The translations under genes were made by a program, and so were the position numbers. The notes beneath the pieces were generated by a model. It made no database searches. It saw only the letters and a program-made list of their open reading frames with translations, and was not told the DNA's origin. DNA of 46,265 nucleotides, taken from NCBI GenBank assembly GCA_019309485.1, contig JAFDGC010000024.1:1-46265 (forward strand). Direction: 5' to 3'. This DNA is from Deltaproteobacteria bacterium (lineage in GTDB: Bacteria; Desulfobacterota; Desulfobacteria; Desulfobacterales; UBA2156). Positions 1-6,971 of this stretch are shown piece by piece (position 1 is the stretch's first letter; each line of letters begins with the position of its first letter).

Positions 1-75
1 CGGGTGAAAGTCCGTATCCCGAACCCGGATCTGGAACTCAAACCCGGAATGCCCGCCGATGCCTGGTTTCGATGA
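1..75 (+). CDS. HlyD/YbhG-type periplasmic adaptor subunit, C-terminal end only
   Basis: The first 24 codons read as the tail of a protein ending in IPNPDLELKPGMPADAWFR before a TGA at 73-75. The pattern NPD-L-LKPGMPA-A is typical of the last beta-strand region of HlyD/YbhG membrane fusion proteins, which bridge an inner-membrane ABC exporter to an outer-membrane channel. The rest lies outside the window. It overlaps the proposed start of the first ATPase (59) and is followed by two ATPases and two permeases, which is the YbhG-YbhF-YbhS-YbhR gene order. Identification rests on a short tail plus context. Confidence 0.75.
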   Translation, partial: RVKVRIPNPDLELKPGMPADAWFR

Positions 76-853
76 TGTCCGCCGGAGCGATCCGGCTTCG
101 GAATCCCCAATGGTTTTGGTCAAAAACGTCAGCAAAACCTTCGGGGAGATCTCCGCGGTGACGGAGGCCTCCTTTGCGGTGGATCAAGGAACGCTGGCAG
201 GGATGATCGGGTCGGACGGCGCCGGGAAAACCACCCTGCTGCGCATCATCGCCACCATGATCCCCCCGACCTCGGGGAGCGTTATTGTATCCGGCATGGA
301 CGCGGTGACCCGGCGCGATGCCGTGAAAGCCCTTCTCGGTTACATGCCCCAACGGTTCGGGCTCTACCCGGACCTTACCGTGGATGAAAACCTCGATTTT
401 TTCATGGATATCTACGGCCTCACCGGCGCTGAACGGTCCCGGCGCCGGGAGAAGTATCTCGGTTTTTCCCACCTGACACCCTTTGTCCGTCGCAAGGCCG
501 GGGATCTTTCCGGGGGCATGAAACAGAAACTGGCCCTGGCCTGCGTACTGATCCATCAGCCCCGGCTTTTGATTCTCGATGAGCCCACCAACGGCGTGGA
601 TCCGGTATCGCGGCAGGAATTCTGGGAGATTTTGGCCGAAATGAAAGCTTCCGGAATGACCCTTTTGGTTTCCACGGCCTACCTGGATGAAGGGGAAAAC
701 TTCGACCGCCTCGTGATCCTTCACAAGGGCCGTATCCTCGCCCAAGGCACCCCGGAAGCCGTCTGTTCCGGTTATCCGGATCTGGAAACGGCCATGATTA
801 AGCGCATCGAAACCGTGGATGCCGGCCTCGCGGAGGAGCGTTTTGCACTCTGA
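59..853 (+). CDS. ABC exporter ATPase, equivalent to the N-terminal half of YbhF
   Basis: A 264-residue ABC ATPase. Walker A is GSDGAGKTT (about 51-59), the Q-loop glutamine is near 98, the signature is LSGGMKQ (150-156) and Walker B is LLILDEPTNGVDP (170-182). The switch-histidine position reads STAYLDE, so the histidine is absent, as I recall for the first half of E. coli YbhF. E. coli YbhF is one polypeptide with two ATPase halves; here they are two genes. The ATG at 59 overlaps the adaptor gene by 17 bp; ATG 110 would remove a non-conserved N-terminal tail and is a real alternative. It probably energises export of drugs or other hydrophobic compounds with the two downstream permeases; the substrate is unknown. 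Confidence 0.9.
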   Translation: MPGFDDVRRSDPASESPMVLVKNVSKTFGEISAVTEASFAVDQGTLAGMIGSDGAGKTTLLRIIATMIPPTSGSVIVSGMDAVTRRDAVKALLGYMPQRFGLYPDLTVDENLDFFMDIYGLTGAERSRRREKYLGFSHLTPFVRRKAGDLSGGMKQKLALACVLIHQPRLLILDEPTNGVDPVSRQEFWEILAEMKASGMTLLVSTAYLDEGENFDRLVILHKGRILAQGTPEAVCSGYPDLETAMIKRIETVDAGLAEERFAL

Positions 854-1586
854 AGCCGTTACCGTGACGGATCTGGTTAAGCGTTTCGGCGACTTCACCG
901 CCGTGGACCATGTCACGTTCACCGTACGCGCCGGAGAGATCTTCGGGTTTCTGGGCCCCAACGGCGCGGGAAAATCCACCACCATCCGCATGCTGTGCGG
1001 CATCATCACCCCCACCTCCGGGAGCGGCCATGTGGCCGGGTTCGATCTTTTCCGGCAGCCCGAACGGATCAAGGAATCCATCGGGTACATGTCCCAGAAA
1101 TTTTCCCTGTATCCCGATCTGACCCCCATGGAAAACATCCGGTTTTACCTGGGGATTTACGCCGTCCCTCCGTCATCCTGGAAAGCGCGCACGGAATGGG
1201 TGATCCGCGCGACCCGGCTCGAATCGGTGCGCCATCGCCTCACCCGGGACCTTCCCCCTGGATGGCGGCAGCGCCTGGCCCTGGGATGTGCATTGCTGCA
1301 CCGGCCCCGCCTTCTTTTTCTCGACGAACCCACCTCCGGGGTCGATCCCATCACCCGGCGGCATTTCTGGGAATTCATCCGGCAGCTCACCGAAGAGGGG
1401 GTGACGGTTTTCGTCACCACCCACTACATGGACGAAGCCCGGCACTGCGACCGGATCGTGATGATCGACGCCGGAAAAATCGCCGCCATCGGAAAACCGT
1501 CGGAAATCATTCAAAAGACCCTTCCGGATCGACCCGGTGCAGACCTGCAGGAGGCCTTCGTGGCCCTGATGCGGGGGCGCCCGTGA
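843..1586 (+). CDS. ABC exporter ATPase, equivalent to the C-terminal half of YbhF
   Basis: An ABC ATPase of about 247 residues. I place the start at TTG 843 because a GGAGGAG ribosome site (832-838) sits just upstream; an ATG at 819 in the same frame lies before that site. Walker A is GPNGAGKST, Walker B is LLFLDEPTSGVDP, and the H-loop TTHYMDE keeps its histidine. The signature is degenerate, LPPGWRQRL instead of LSGGQ, matching the LPLGIRQRL I recall from the second half of E. coli YbhF. It overlaps the first ATPase by a few bases and the permease start by 4 bp, so the genes are translationally coupled. The ATPases most likely work as a heterodimer with one consensus and one degenerate site. 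Confidence 0.9.
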   Translation: MHSEAVTVTDLVKRFGDFTAVDHVTFTVRAGEIFGFLGPNGAGKSTTIRMLCGIITPTSGSGHVAGFDLFRQPERIKESIGYMSQKFSLYPDLTPMENIRFYLGIYAVPPSSWKARTEWVIRATRLESVRHRLTRDLPPGWRQRLALGCALLHRPRLLFLDEPTSGVDPITRRHFWEFIRQLTEEGVTVFVTTHYMDEARHCDRIVMIDAGKIAAIGKPSEIIQKTLPDRPGADLQEAFVALMRGRP

Positions 1587-2716
1587 GCCTGAAAAAGATC
1601 GGGGCCATCGCCCGAAAGGAGTATTATCATCTGATCCGGGATTTTCGGAGCCTGTATCTGGCCTTTTTCATCCCCCTGCTCCTTATCCTCCTTTTCGGGT
1701 ACGCCTTGAGCCTCGACGTGGACCGGATCCCCACGGCGGTGGTGGATCATTCCAAAACCCCGGAAAGCCGGGACTTCATCGAACGCCTGAATGCATCCCT
1801 GTATTTCGACGTGGTGGCATACCCTGTGTCCACGGAGAAAATGACGCGGCTCATCGACGGAAACCGTGTGGTGGTGGGCATCGTCATCCCGCCGGATTGG
1901 ACGGCCCGGCTGAAGGCCGAAAAGGATGCACCGCTCCAGGTCATCATCGACGGGAGTGATCCCAACTATGCCGGAAATACCCGGGCGTACCTCATGGCCG
2001 TCGTGGGTGAAAGGAATCAGAACCGGCTGTTGACCTTTTTGAACCGCCGGGGCCGGGAACCCATCGCCGTCCCCGTGGAGGCCCGGATCCGGGTCTGGTT
2101 CAACGAGGCGCTGGAGAGCAAAAATTTCATCGTCCCGGGGATCATCGCCATTATCATCATGATCGTGGGGGCCTTGCTGACCTCCCTTGTCATCGCCCGG
2201 GAATATGAGAACGGAACCATGGAGACCATCCGGTCCCTTCCGGTCCGGGCGTCGGAATTTTTCTTCGGCAAAGCCCTGTGTTACTGGTTCATCACCCTGG
2301 TGGATGTGCTGGTGGCCGTTTTGATGGGTCAGGTCCTTTTCGGGGTGGTGATGAAGTCCAACTTCTGGCTCATGATCCTCGCTTCGATGATCTACATCTC
2401 GGTGGCCCTGAGCCTGGGGCTCTTGATTTCCGTCAAGACCCGCTCCCAGCTCATGGCCAACCAGATGGCCATCCTGCTGACGTATCTGCCTTCCCTTCTC
2501 CTTTCGGATTTCGTCTTTCCCCAACAAAACATGCCGGCGGTCCTGAAGGCCGTCACCTTCGCCGTTCCGGCCACCTACTATATCGACATCCTCAACGGGT
2601 TGTATTTGCGGCATCTGGATTTTTTCCAGATGTGGGAGAATTTCGCGGTCCTGGCGGTCATGGCCGGGATCCTTTTCTTTCTCAATATCCGGGCCTTGAA
2701 AAAAGCGGGTTTGTAA
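1583..2716 (+). CDS. ABC-2 type permease, YbhS-like
   Basis: A 377-residue ABC-2 permease starting at GTG 1583, overlapping the previous stop (GTGA). It has one N-terminal membrane segment (about 20-40, FIPLLLILLFGYAL), a large extracytoplasmic domain carrying VVDHSKTPESR, then about five segments in the C-terminal half beginning near IVPGIIAIIIMIVGALL. The motif ENGTMETIRSLPVRASEFFFGK at the cytoplasmic loop is typical of the YbhS/YhhJ family and probably contacts the ATPases; only its family pattern is used here. It forms the membrane channel with the next gene, a paralogue sharing the DHSKTPESR motif. The stop at 2716 is one base before the next start. Confidence 0.9.
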   Translation: MSLKKIGAIARKEYYHLIRDFRSLYLAFFIPLLLILLFGYALSLDVDRIPTAVVDHSKTPESRDFIERLNASLYFDVVAYPVSTEKMTRLIDGNRVVVGIVIPPDWTARLKAEKDAPLQVIIDGSDPNYAGNTRAYLMAVVGERNQNRLLTFLNRRGREPIAVPVEARIRVWFNEALESKNFIVPGIIAIIIMIVGALLTSLVIAREYENGTMETIRSLPVRASEFFFGKALCYWFITLVDVLVAVLMGQVLFGVVMKSNFWLMILASMIYISVALSLGLLISVKTRSQLMANQMAILLTYLPSLLLSDFVFPQQNMPAVLKAVTFAVPATYYIDILNGLYLRHLDFFQMWENFAVLAVMAGILFFLNIRALKKAGL

Positions 2717-2717
2717 G

Positions 2718-3839
2718 ATGCGTTGGTTACGGGTGCGGGAATTGGTGCGCAAAGAATTCATCCAGGTGTTCCGGGACAAACGGAACCGGCCCATCCTGGT
2801 CCTTTCCCCGCTGATCCAGCTCGTCCTTTTCGGGTACGTGGTCACCACCGATGTCCGGGATATCCGGGTCGGCGCGGTGGATCATTCCAAGACCCCGGAA
2901 AGCCGGCGGCTCCTGGAATCCTTCGACGCCAACCCCACGTTCCGGATCCTGTATCGACTCGAAGATCCCAAGGCCCTTGACCGGCTGATTCTCCGGCAAA
3001 AGGTGGATCTGGGGATCTGGATTCCGCCCGATTTCCAGGCGAAGGTCCGAAAACAAAAAACCGCTGCGGTTCAGGTGATCGCGGACGGGAGCATGAGCAA
3101 CATGGCCGCCGTTCGGATCGCCTACACCTCGAACGTGGTGGATGGATACAACACCCGCTTGCTGCAGGAGCACATCAAACGCAAAATCCAATACGGGGAG
3201 ATCGACCTTCGGGTGCGGACCTGGTACAACCCGAACCTGGACAGTCAATTCTATTACGTCCCGGGGATTGTGGCGTTTTTGGTCATGCTCCTGTCGCTCT
3301 TGCTCACGTCCATGGCCATTGTCCGGGAAAAAGAATCCGGAACCATGGAGCAGCTCATCGTTACCCCTTTGAGGCCCTTCGAGATGATCCTGGGAAAGAC
3401 CATTCCCTTTATCCTGATCGCCCAGGCCCAGATGATCATGGTGGCCCTGTTCGCCCTCTTTTGGTTCAACATCCCCATGAAGGGAAGCGCGCCGTTGCTC
3501 ATGGCCGCCACCTGTATTTTCCTGTTGAGCACGCTGGGGATCGGGCTGTTCATCTCCACCGTGTCCAGGACCCAACAGCAGGCCATGATGACCAATTTCT
3601 TTTTCATCGTTCCCTTTTTCATGCTCAGCGGGTTCGTCTTTCCCATCGCCAACATGCCCCTGGGGGTGCAGTGGCTGACGCACCTGGATCCGCTGCGGCA
3701 TTTTTTGGTCATCATCCGGGGGATTTTTCTGAAAGGAACCGGAATCGCCGTGCTGTGGCCCCAATTCTTGGAATTGGCCGTGCTGGGCGGGGTGGTCTTT
3801 GCCGGGGCGGTGCTGAGGTTCCAAAAGCGCCTGGATTGA
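2718..3839 (+). CDS. ABC-2 type permease, YbhR-like
   Basis: A 373-residue ABC-2 permease paralogous to its neighbour. It has an N-terminal segment (LVLSPLIQLVLFGYVV), an extracytoplasmic domain with AVDHSKTPESRRLLESF, a second hydrophobic block from YVPGIVAFLVMLLSLLL, the coupling motif EKESGTMEQL, and about five C-terminal membrane segments ending in a basic tail. Start ATG 2718 directly follows the previous stop. It closes the exporter operon; the next gene is convergent, with its end only 32 bp away and no clear terminator between them. Confidence 0.9.
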   Translation: MRWLRVRELVRKEFIQVFRDKRNRPILVLSPLIQLVLFGYVVTTDVRDIRVGAVDHSKTPESRRLLESFDANPTFRILYRLEDPKALDRLILRQKVDLGIWIPPDFQAKVRKQKTAAVQVIADGSMSNMAAVRIAYTSNVVDGYNTRLLQEHIKRKIQYGEIDLRVRTWYNPNLDSQFYYVPGIVAFLVMLLSLLLTSMAIVREKESGTMEQLIVTPLRPFEMILGKTIPFILIAQAQMIMVALFALFWFNIPMKGSAPLLMAATCIFLLSTLGIGLFISTVSRTQQQAMMTNFFFIVPFFMLSGFVFPIANMPLGVQWLTHLDPLRHFLVIIRGIFLKGTGIAVLWPQFLELAVLGGVVFAGAVLRFQKRLD

Positions 3840-3871
3840 TCCACGCCCGCCCACGACGACCGTTGGATCTT

Positions 3872-4581
3872 TTATGCCGCGAGCGCATCGGCCACCAGGG
3901 AGGACAAAAACCGCACATCCACACCCAGCCGGTAGTGATCGTTCAGGTTACTCAACTGGGTATGACAATTCTCACACGCCGTGGCGAGAATCTGGGCGCC
4001 GGTGTTTCGGACTTGATCGGCCTTTACCTTGGCGGATTTCATCCGGAAATCGAGGGTTTCCTCCCCCATGGCCACCAGTCCGCCGCCGCCGCAACACCAG
4101 TTGTATCGAGGATCCGGGGCCATTTCCACATAGGTGTCCGTGAGATGAGATAAAATATAGCGGGGCGCGTCGATGACACCGCCGTTCCAGGCTCCGCATG
4201 AGCGCCTACCAGCAGGAGCTTAGCGATGGACATGATCTGCTGGGTATCGATGCCGAAGGGGCAATAGACCATACACCGGCGTCATCCGGTGCAGGAACAG
4301 GCCGCCTCCTTGAGTTCATCCAGGGCCGTTTCGTCCAGGGTTTTGCACTCTCCGGCAGCCGGCCATATTCGGCCATGCCACTTGAAATACTGCTTGTAAA
4401 TACGGCGCACCACTTCCTCCCGATGGGCCGGCGCGTATTTCGGAAGGGGCATGGAGGCGTACGCATGACAGGCCTCGGTGCAGACGCCGCACCGGGCGCA
4501 GGTTTCCAAATAAAGGGCCGTGGGTCTTGTGAGTTTTCCTTTGAATAACGCGAGCAGTTCGTCGCGCAGGGCGTGTTCCAT
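3872..4581 (-). pseudogene. HdrD/DsrK-like Fe-S oxidoreductase, broken by a TGA codon and an internal deletion
   Basis: Reading from ATG 4581 (ribosome site AGGAGAGG upstream), the first 99 residues include CARCGVCTEACH, one 4Fe-4S motif. The frame then meets TGA at 4284-4282 within CTG-stop-RRCMVYCPFG, where a cysteine would complete the second cluster. The same frame continues through GIDTQQIMSIAKLLLVGA. Near 4203-4195 the reading frame changes and jumps to CGAWNGGVIDAPRY, followed by NWCCGGGG and ATACENCHTQL, the CCG cysteine-rich domain. Relatives are near 400 residues, so roughly 150-200 residues of the middle are missing. It pairs with the membrane cytochrome upstream as in DsrMK/HdrDE complexes. 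A Sec reading of the TGA is possible for an ancestor, but the deletion alone inactivates this copy. Confidence 0.8.
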
Positions 4582-4583
4582 GA

Positions 4584-5291
4584 TTATCCTCTCCTGAGTT
4601 TATTCGCGAAAACGGCGAAGATGGAATGCATCAGGGGACTGAAGGGGAAAAACATCAAAAAGAGATTCGCGAAAAAGACATGCAGGACCAGCATGAAGGC
4701 ATGTCCTGAAAAGGAAACATCGACGATCTCGGGCTTGAGGAACACGAGGCTCGAAAGATACGCCCGGTAGGCATCCACGGACATTTCCTCATAATAGTAC
4801 CACCGCCGAGCCCAATCCATTTCGCTTCCGAAGATCACGGTCAAAAAAAGGAGAATCAGCAGCAAATAGTCTTCCGGAACGCTCAGGTCTTTGGTGGGGG
4901 AAACAAAGCGTCGGAAGAGAAAAAAAAGCAGGGCCACGGCCATAAAAAGCCCCAGGAACCCCTGTCCCAGAAAAATGTCATGTTCGATGACCTGGATCCA
5001 TTCCATTTCGGAGATCAACTCCAGATGTCCGATGATCACGAGAAAAAAACAAATATGAAACATCATCAAAAAGACCCAGAGGCGCCGATTGTGGCGAAAC
5101 ACCGTGGGGAGCAGAAAAGTGTCGAAGAGGGTCCAGAGCCATACTGGTCTTTTTCCCGGATGGATATGAAGAGGAGTCGTTGGTTTGGGTCTTCGGAGCA
5201 CCCGGACCGTCTGAATCACGATGCCGGTGATGAAAACGGCAAATGCCACATACACCATGGGCACGAGAATGATATAGTAAAGCGTATCCAT
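4584..5291 (-). CDS. NarI/DsrM-like membrane cytochrome b subunit
   Basis: A 235-residue membrane protein with about five hydrophobic segments (near 5-28, 72-92, 110-128, 143-158, 200-222). Its arrangement resembles the gamma subunit of nitrate reductase and the DsrM/HmeC/HdrE group, which carry haem b and exchange electrons with the quinone pool. Candidate haem-ligand histidines lie in HICFFLVIIGHLEL and SGHAFMLVLHVFF. The stop is 2 bp from the start of the Fe-S gene, its expected partner. Start ATG 5291 follows a GAGGAAAA ribosome site. If the partner is truly broken, this subunit may have lost its electron acceptor or donor. Confidence 0.8.
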   Translation of the reverse strand: MDTLYYIILVPMVYVAFAVFITGIVIQTVRVLRRPKPTTPLHIHPGKRPVWLWTLFDTFLLPTVFRHNRRLWVFLMMFHICFFLVIIGHLELISEMEWIQVIEHDIFLGQGFLGLFMAVALLFFLFRRFVSPTKDLSVPEDYLLLILLFLTVIFGSEMDWARRWYYYEEMSVDAYRAYLSSLVFLKPEIVDVSFSGHAFMLVLHVFFANLFLMFFPFSPLMHSIFAVFANKLRRG

Positions 5292-5429
5292 GGATTTTCC
5301 TCTTCCGATCGATTTGAAACGGCCCGACGGTATCCGTCGATCTCTGCCGGGTCGCCGAATTTCGCTTAAAGGGAATAAGGGTTTAAAGAGATCTGCAGGG
5401 GCCTGCCTTTTTCAGGCGGCTGTCGAGGT

Positions 5430-5672
5430 TCAGCTTACCCGTTTGATGAAAAAGTGGATTTCTTTGCCGTCCTGCTCGGTCTTCAGGATTTCGTTTCCGC
5501 TGGTTTTGGCCCAGGCCGGAAAATCCGTTAAGGACCCCGGGTCCGTGGAAATGGCTTCCACGACTTGACCCACCGCCACCTCCTTGATGCCCTTGCTCAC
5601 CTTAACCACGGGCATGGGGCAGGGGAGCCCTTTCAGGTCCATGACTTTGTCGGCTTTGATGGTTTCAGTCAT
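5430..5672 (-). CDS. tusA: TusA-family sulfur carrier protein
   Basis: An 80-residue protein with the TusA fold signature: after DLKGLPCPMPVVKV (Cys near 18, in the CPxP motif) comes a short alpha/beta domain ending FFIKRVS. The family cysteine carries a persulfide and hands sulfur between proteins in tRNA thiolation or dissimilatory sulfur metabolism. The neighbouring DsrE2 gene, 27 bp upstream, supports a sulfur-trafficking role, since TusA and DsrE2 are often adjacent and exchange sulfane sulfur. The ribosome site AAGGAGG lies just upstream of ATG 5672. Confidence 0.9.
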   Translation of the reverse strand: MTETIKADKVMDLKGLPCPMPVVKVSKGIKEVAVGQVVEAISTDPGSLTDFPAWAKTSGNEILKTEQDGKEIHFFIKRVS

Positions 5673-5699
5673 TTTTTTCCTCCTTAATTGTACGGGTTT

Positions 5700-6245
5700 T
5701 TAAAGAAAGAGCTGAATCCGGCTGTCCATGGCTTCTTCCAGGAACTTGGCCACGCCGCAGAAGGTCAAATCCGGATAATCGATCATCTCTTCCCGCTTGA
5801 ACCCCATGAGGTCCATGGACATTTCGCAGATATAAATTTTCACCCCCAGCTGGCCGGCCATTTCCACCATCTGTTCCAAAGACGCCACGTTTTTCTTTTT
5901 CATGAGAGACTTCATCATGGCGGTGCCCATACCGGCCATGTTCATCTTGGAAAGCTTGAGCTGCTCCACGCCCTTGGGAAGCATGGTCCCGAACATAGTG
6001 CTCATTAGATCCTTGCCGCCCGCTTGTTTTTTCTTGTCGCGCAACAGCGGGGTTCCCCAGAACGTGAAGAACATGACCGCATCCACCCCCATGGCCACAG
6101 AACCGGTTGCGATGATAAAGGCGGCCAGCGCCCGGTCCAGATCTCCCGAGAAGACGATCATGGAGATCTTGTTGGAGGGCACCCGTTTTTCGACACCCTC
6201 CAGTCGGGCTTTCATTTCCTGAATTTGTTGTTCCAGTGCTTCCAT
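5700..6245 (-). CDS. DsrE2-like membrane-associated sulfurtransferase
   Basis: A 181-residue DsrE/DsrF/DrsH-family protein. It begins with a short coiled-coil-like stretch (1-20), then the DsrE fold from SMIVFSGDLDRALAAFIIATGSVAMG. Two cysteines stand in conserved-looking contexts: YICEMSMDLMG and LTFCGVAKF; in DsrE2 proteins such cysteines carry sulfane sulfur. A hydrophobic stretch (about 37-60) fits membrane association. Start ATG 6245 has an AAGGAGGAT ribosome site. It lies between marR and tusA, all on one strand, so the three are probably co-transcribed and controlled by the MarR protein. Confidence 0.85.
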   Translation of the reverse strand: MEALEQQIQEMKARLEGVEKRVPSNKISMIVFSGDLDRALAAFIIATGSVAMGVDAVMFFTFWGTPLLRDKKKQAGGKDLMSTMFGTMLPKGVEQLKLSKMNMAGMGTAMMKSLMKKKNVASLEQMVEMAGQLGVKIYICEMSMDLMGFKREEMIDYPDLTFCGVAKFLEEAMDSRIQLFL

Positions 6246-6339
6246 TGGATCCTCCTTTAACGCCTGACGGGTATCCGTTTGAATCCGCCCATGGGTGGCT
6301 GAACAATTTATTTGAAAAGGGATATGCCCAATCCCCTGG

Positions 6340-6819
6340 CTAAACCATCAAGTCCTTCACGGCCTCCATGCCGGCGGCCAGAAGGTCCAGGTCTTTCAAC
6401 AGCATCTTCCGCTGCTCGGGATGCATTTGAATCAGTACTTCCTTGTGGATATCGTCGATAAACCGGTTGACTTCCGCCAATTTCTTCTGGCCGCGGGGGG
6501 TGAGGGTCAAAAGGGTGATACGGGAATCTTCGGGATCCCGAACCCGCTGGATCAGTTTTTTCTTCACGAGTCCCTGGACGATCTTGGTGACCCGGCTTTT
6601 CACCACATTCATGCGGCGCGCGATTCCTTTGGCCGTCAGATATCGCTCGTCTCCGAAGAGCAGAAGACACCGCAGTTCGGCCTCCGGAAGCCCGAAGCGC
6701 TCGCTCTGGTATCGCATGCGCTCCTGGCAGTACTTGAAAAGCTTGGCGATCACCTCTTTGAACTGTCGAAGCTGCGATCCGGTAATTTTTTCGGATGTGA
6801 AAGCGGTATCAAAGTTCAT
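6340..6819 (-). CDS. MarR-family transcriptional regulator
   Basis: A winged-helix regulator of about 159 residues. The recognition region reads LTAKGIARRMNVVKSRVTKIVQGLVKKKLIQRVRDPEDSRITLLTLTPRG, the usual MarR pattern of helix-turn-helix plus wing (DPEDSR). Flanking helices would form the dimer interface. I place the start at ATG 6819, since the promoter -10 element (6830-6835) overlaps an in-frame ATG at 6831; no ribosome site is seen before either, so the message may be leaderless or nearly so. A perfect 15-bp palindrome covers the start codon and suggests autorepression. It heads the sulfur operon and probably controls dsrE2, tusA and the cytochrome gene. Confidence 0.85.
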   Translation of the reverse strand: MNFDTAFTSEKITGSQLRQFKEVIAKLFKYCQERMRYQSERFGLPEAELRCLLLFGDERYLTAKGIARRMNVVKSRVTKIVQGLVKKKLIQRVRDPEDSRITLLTLTPRGQKKLAEVNRFIDDIHKEVLIQMHPEQRKMLLKDLDLLAAGMEAVKDLMV

Positions 6820-6828
6820 ACTATGAAC
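6814..6828. promoter_or_regulatory. Palindromic operator candidate at the marR start
   Basis: GTTCATACTATGAAC is a perfect inverted repeat with 7-bp arms around one central base. It lies directly downstream of the marR -10 element and covers the proposed start codon at 6819. MarR dimers bind palindromes of about this size and commonly repress their own promoters, so this is a reasonable operator; that role is inferred. Confidence 0.55.
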
Positions 6829-6829
6829 C

Positions 6830-6857
6830 ATTTTAAGAAAAATTATTGAACAGTCAA
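6830..6857 (-). promoter_or_regulatory. Sigma-70-type promoter of the marR-dsrE2-tusA operon
   Basis: On the minus strand TTGACT (6857-6852) is followed after 16 bp by TAAAAT (6835-6830). Both hexamers are close to consensus and the surrounding DNA is AT-rich. Transcription would start a few bases from the marR start codon, inside the palindrome. Confidence 0.6.
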
Positions 6858-6918
6858 GCTTTTTTTTAATAATTTTGGAATATCAAAAAGAAATGGGGTA
6901 TCAGGGCGTCGTGGAGTG

Positions 6919-6938
6919 CGGGGAGGGCATGCTCCCCG
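6919..6938. terminator. Weak hairpin downstream of the acyl-CoA synthetase gene
   Basis: CGGGGAG and CTCCCCG form a 7-bp stem around GGCATG. It lies between the end of the synthetase gene (6972) and the marR promoter. There is no following T-run in the direction of the synthetase transcript, so if it terminates at all it is not a classical intrinsic terminator. Confidence 0.3.
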
Positions 6939-6971
6939 TAATTGGAAGGGAAACAGGATTTACCATTTCAG

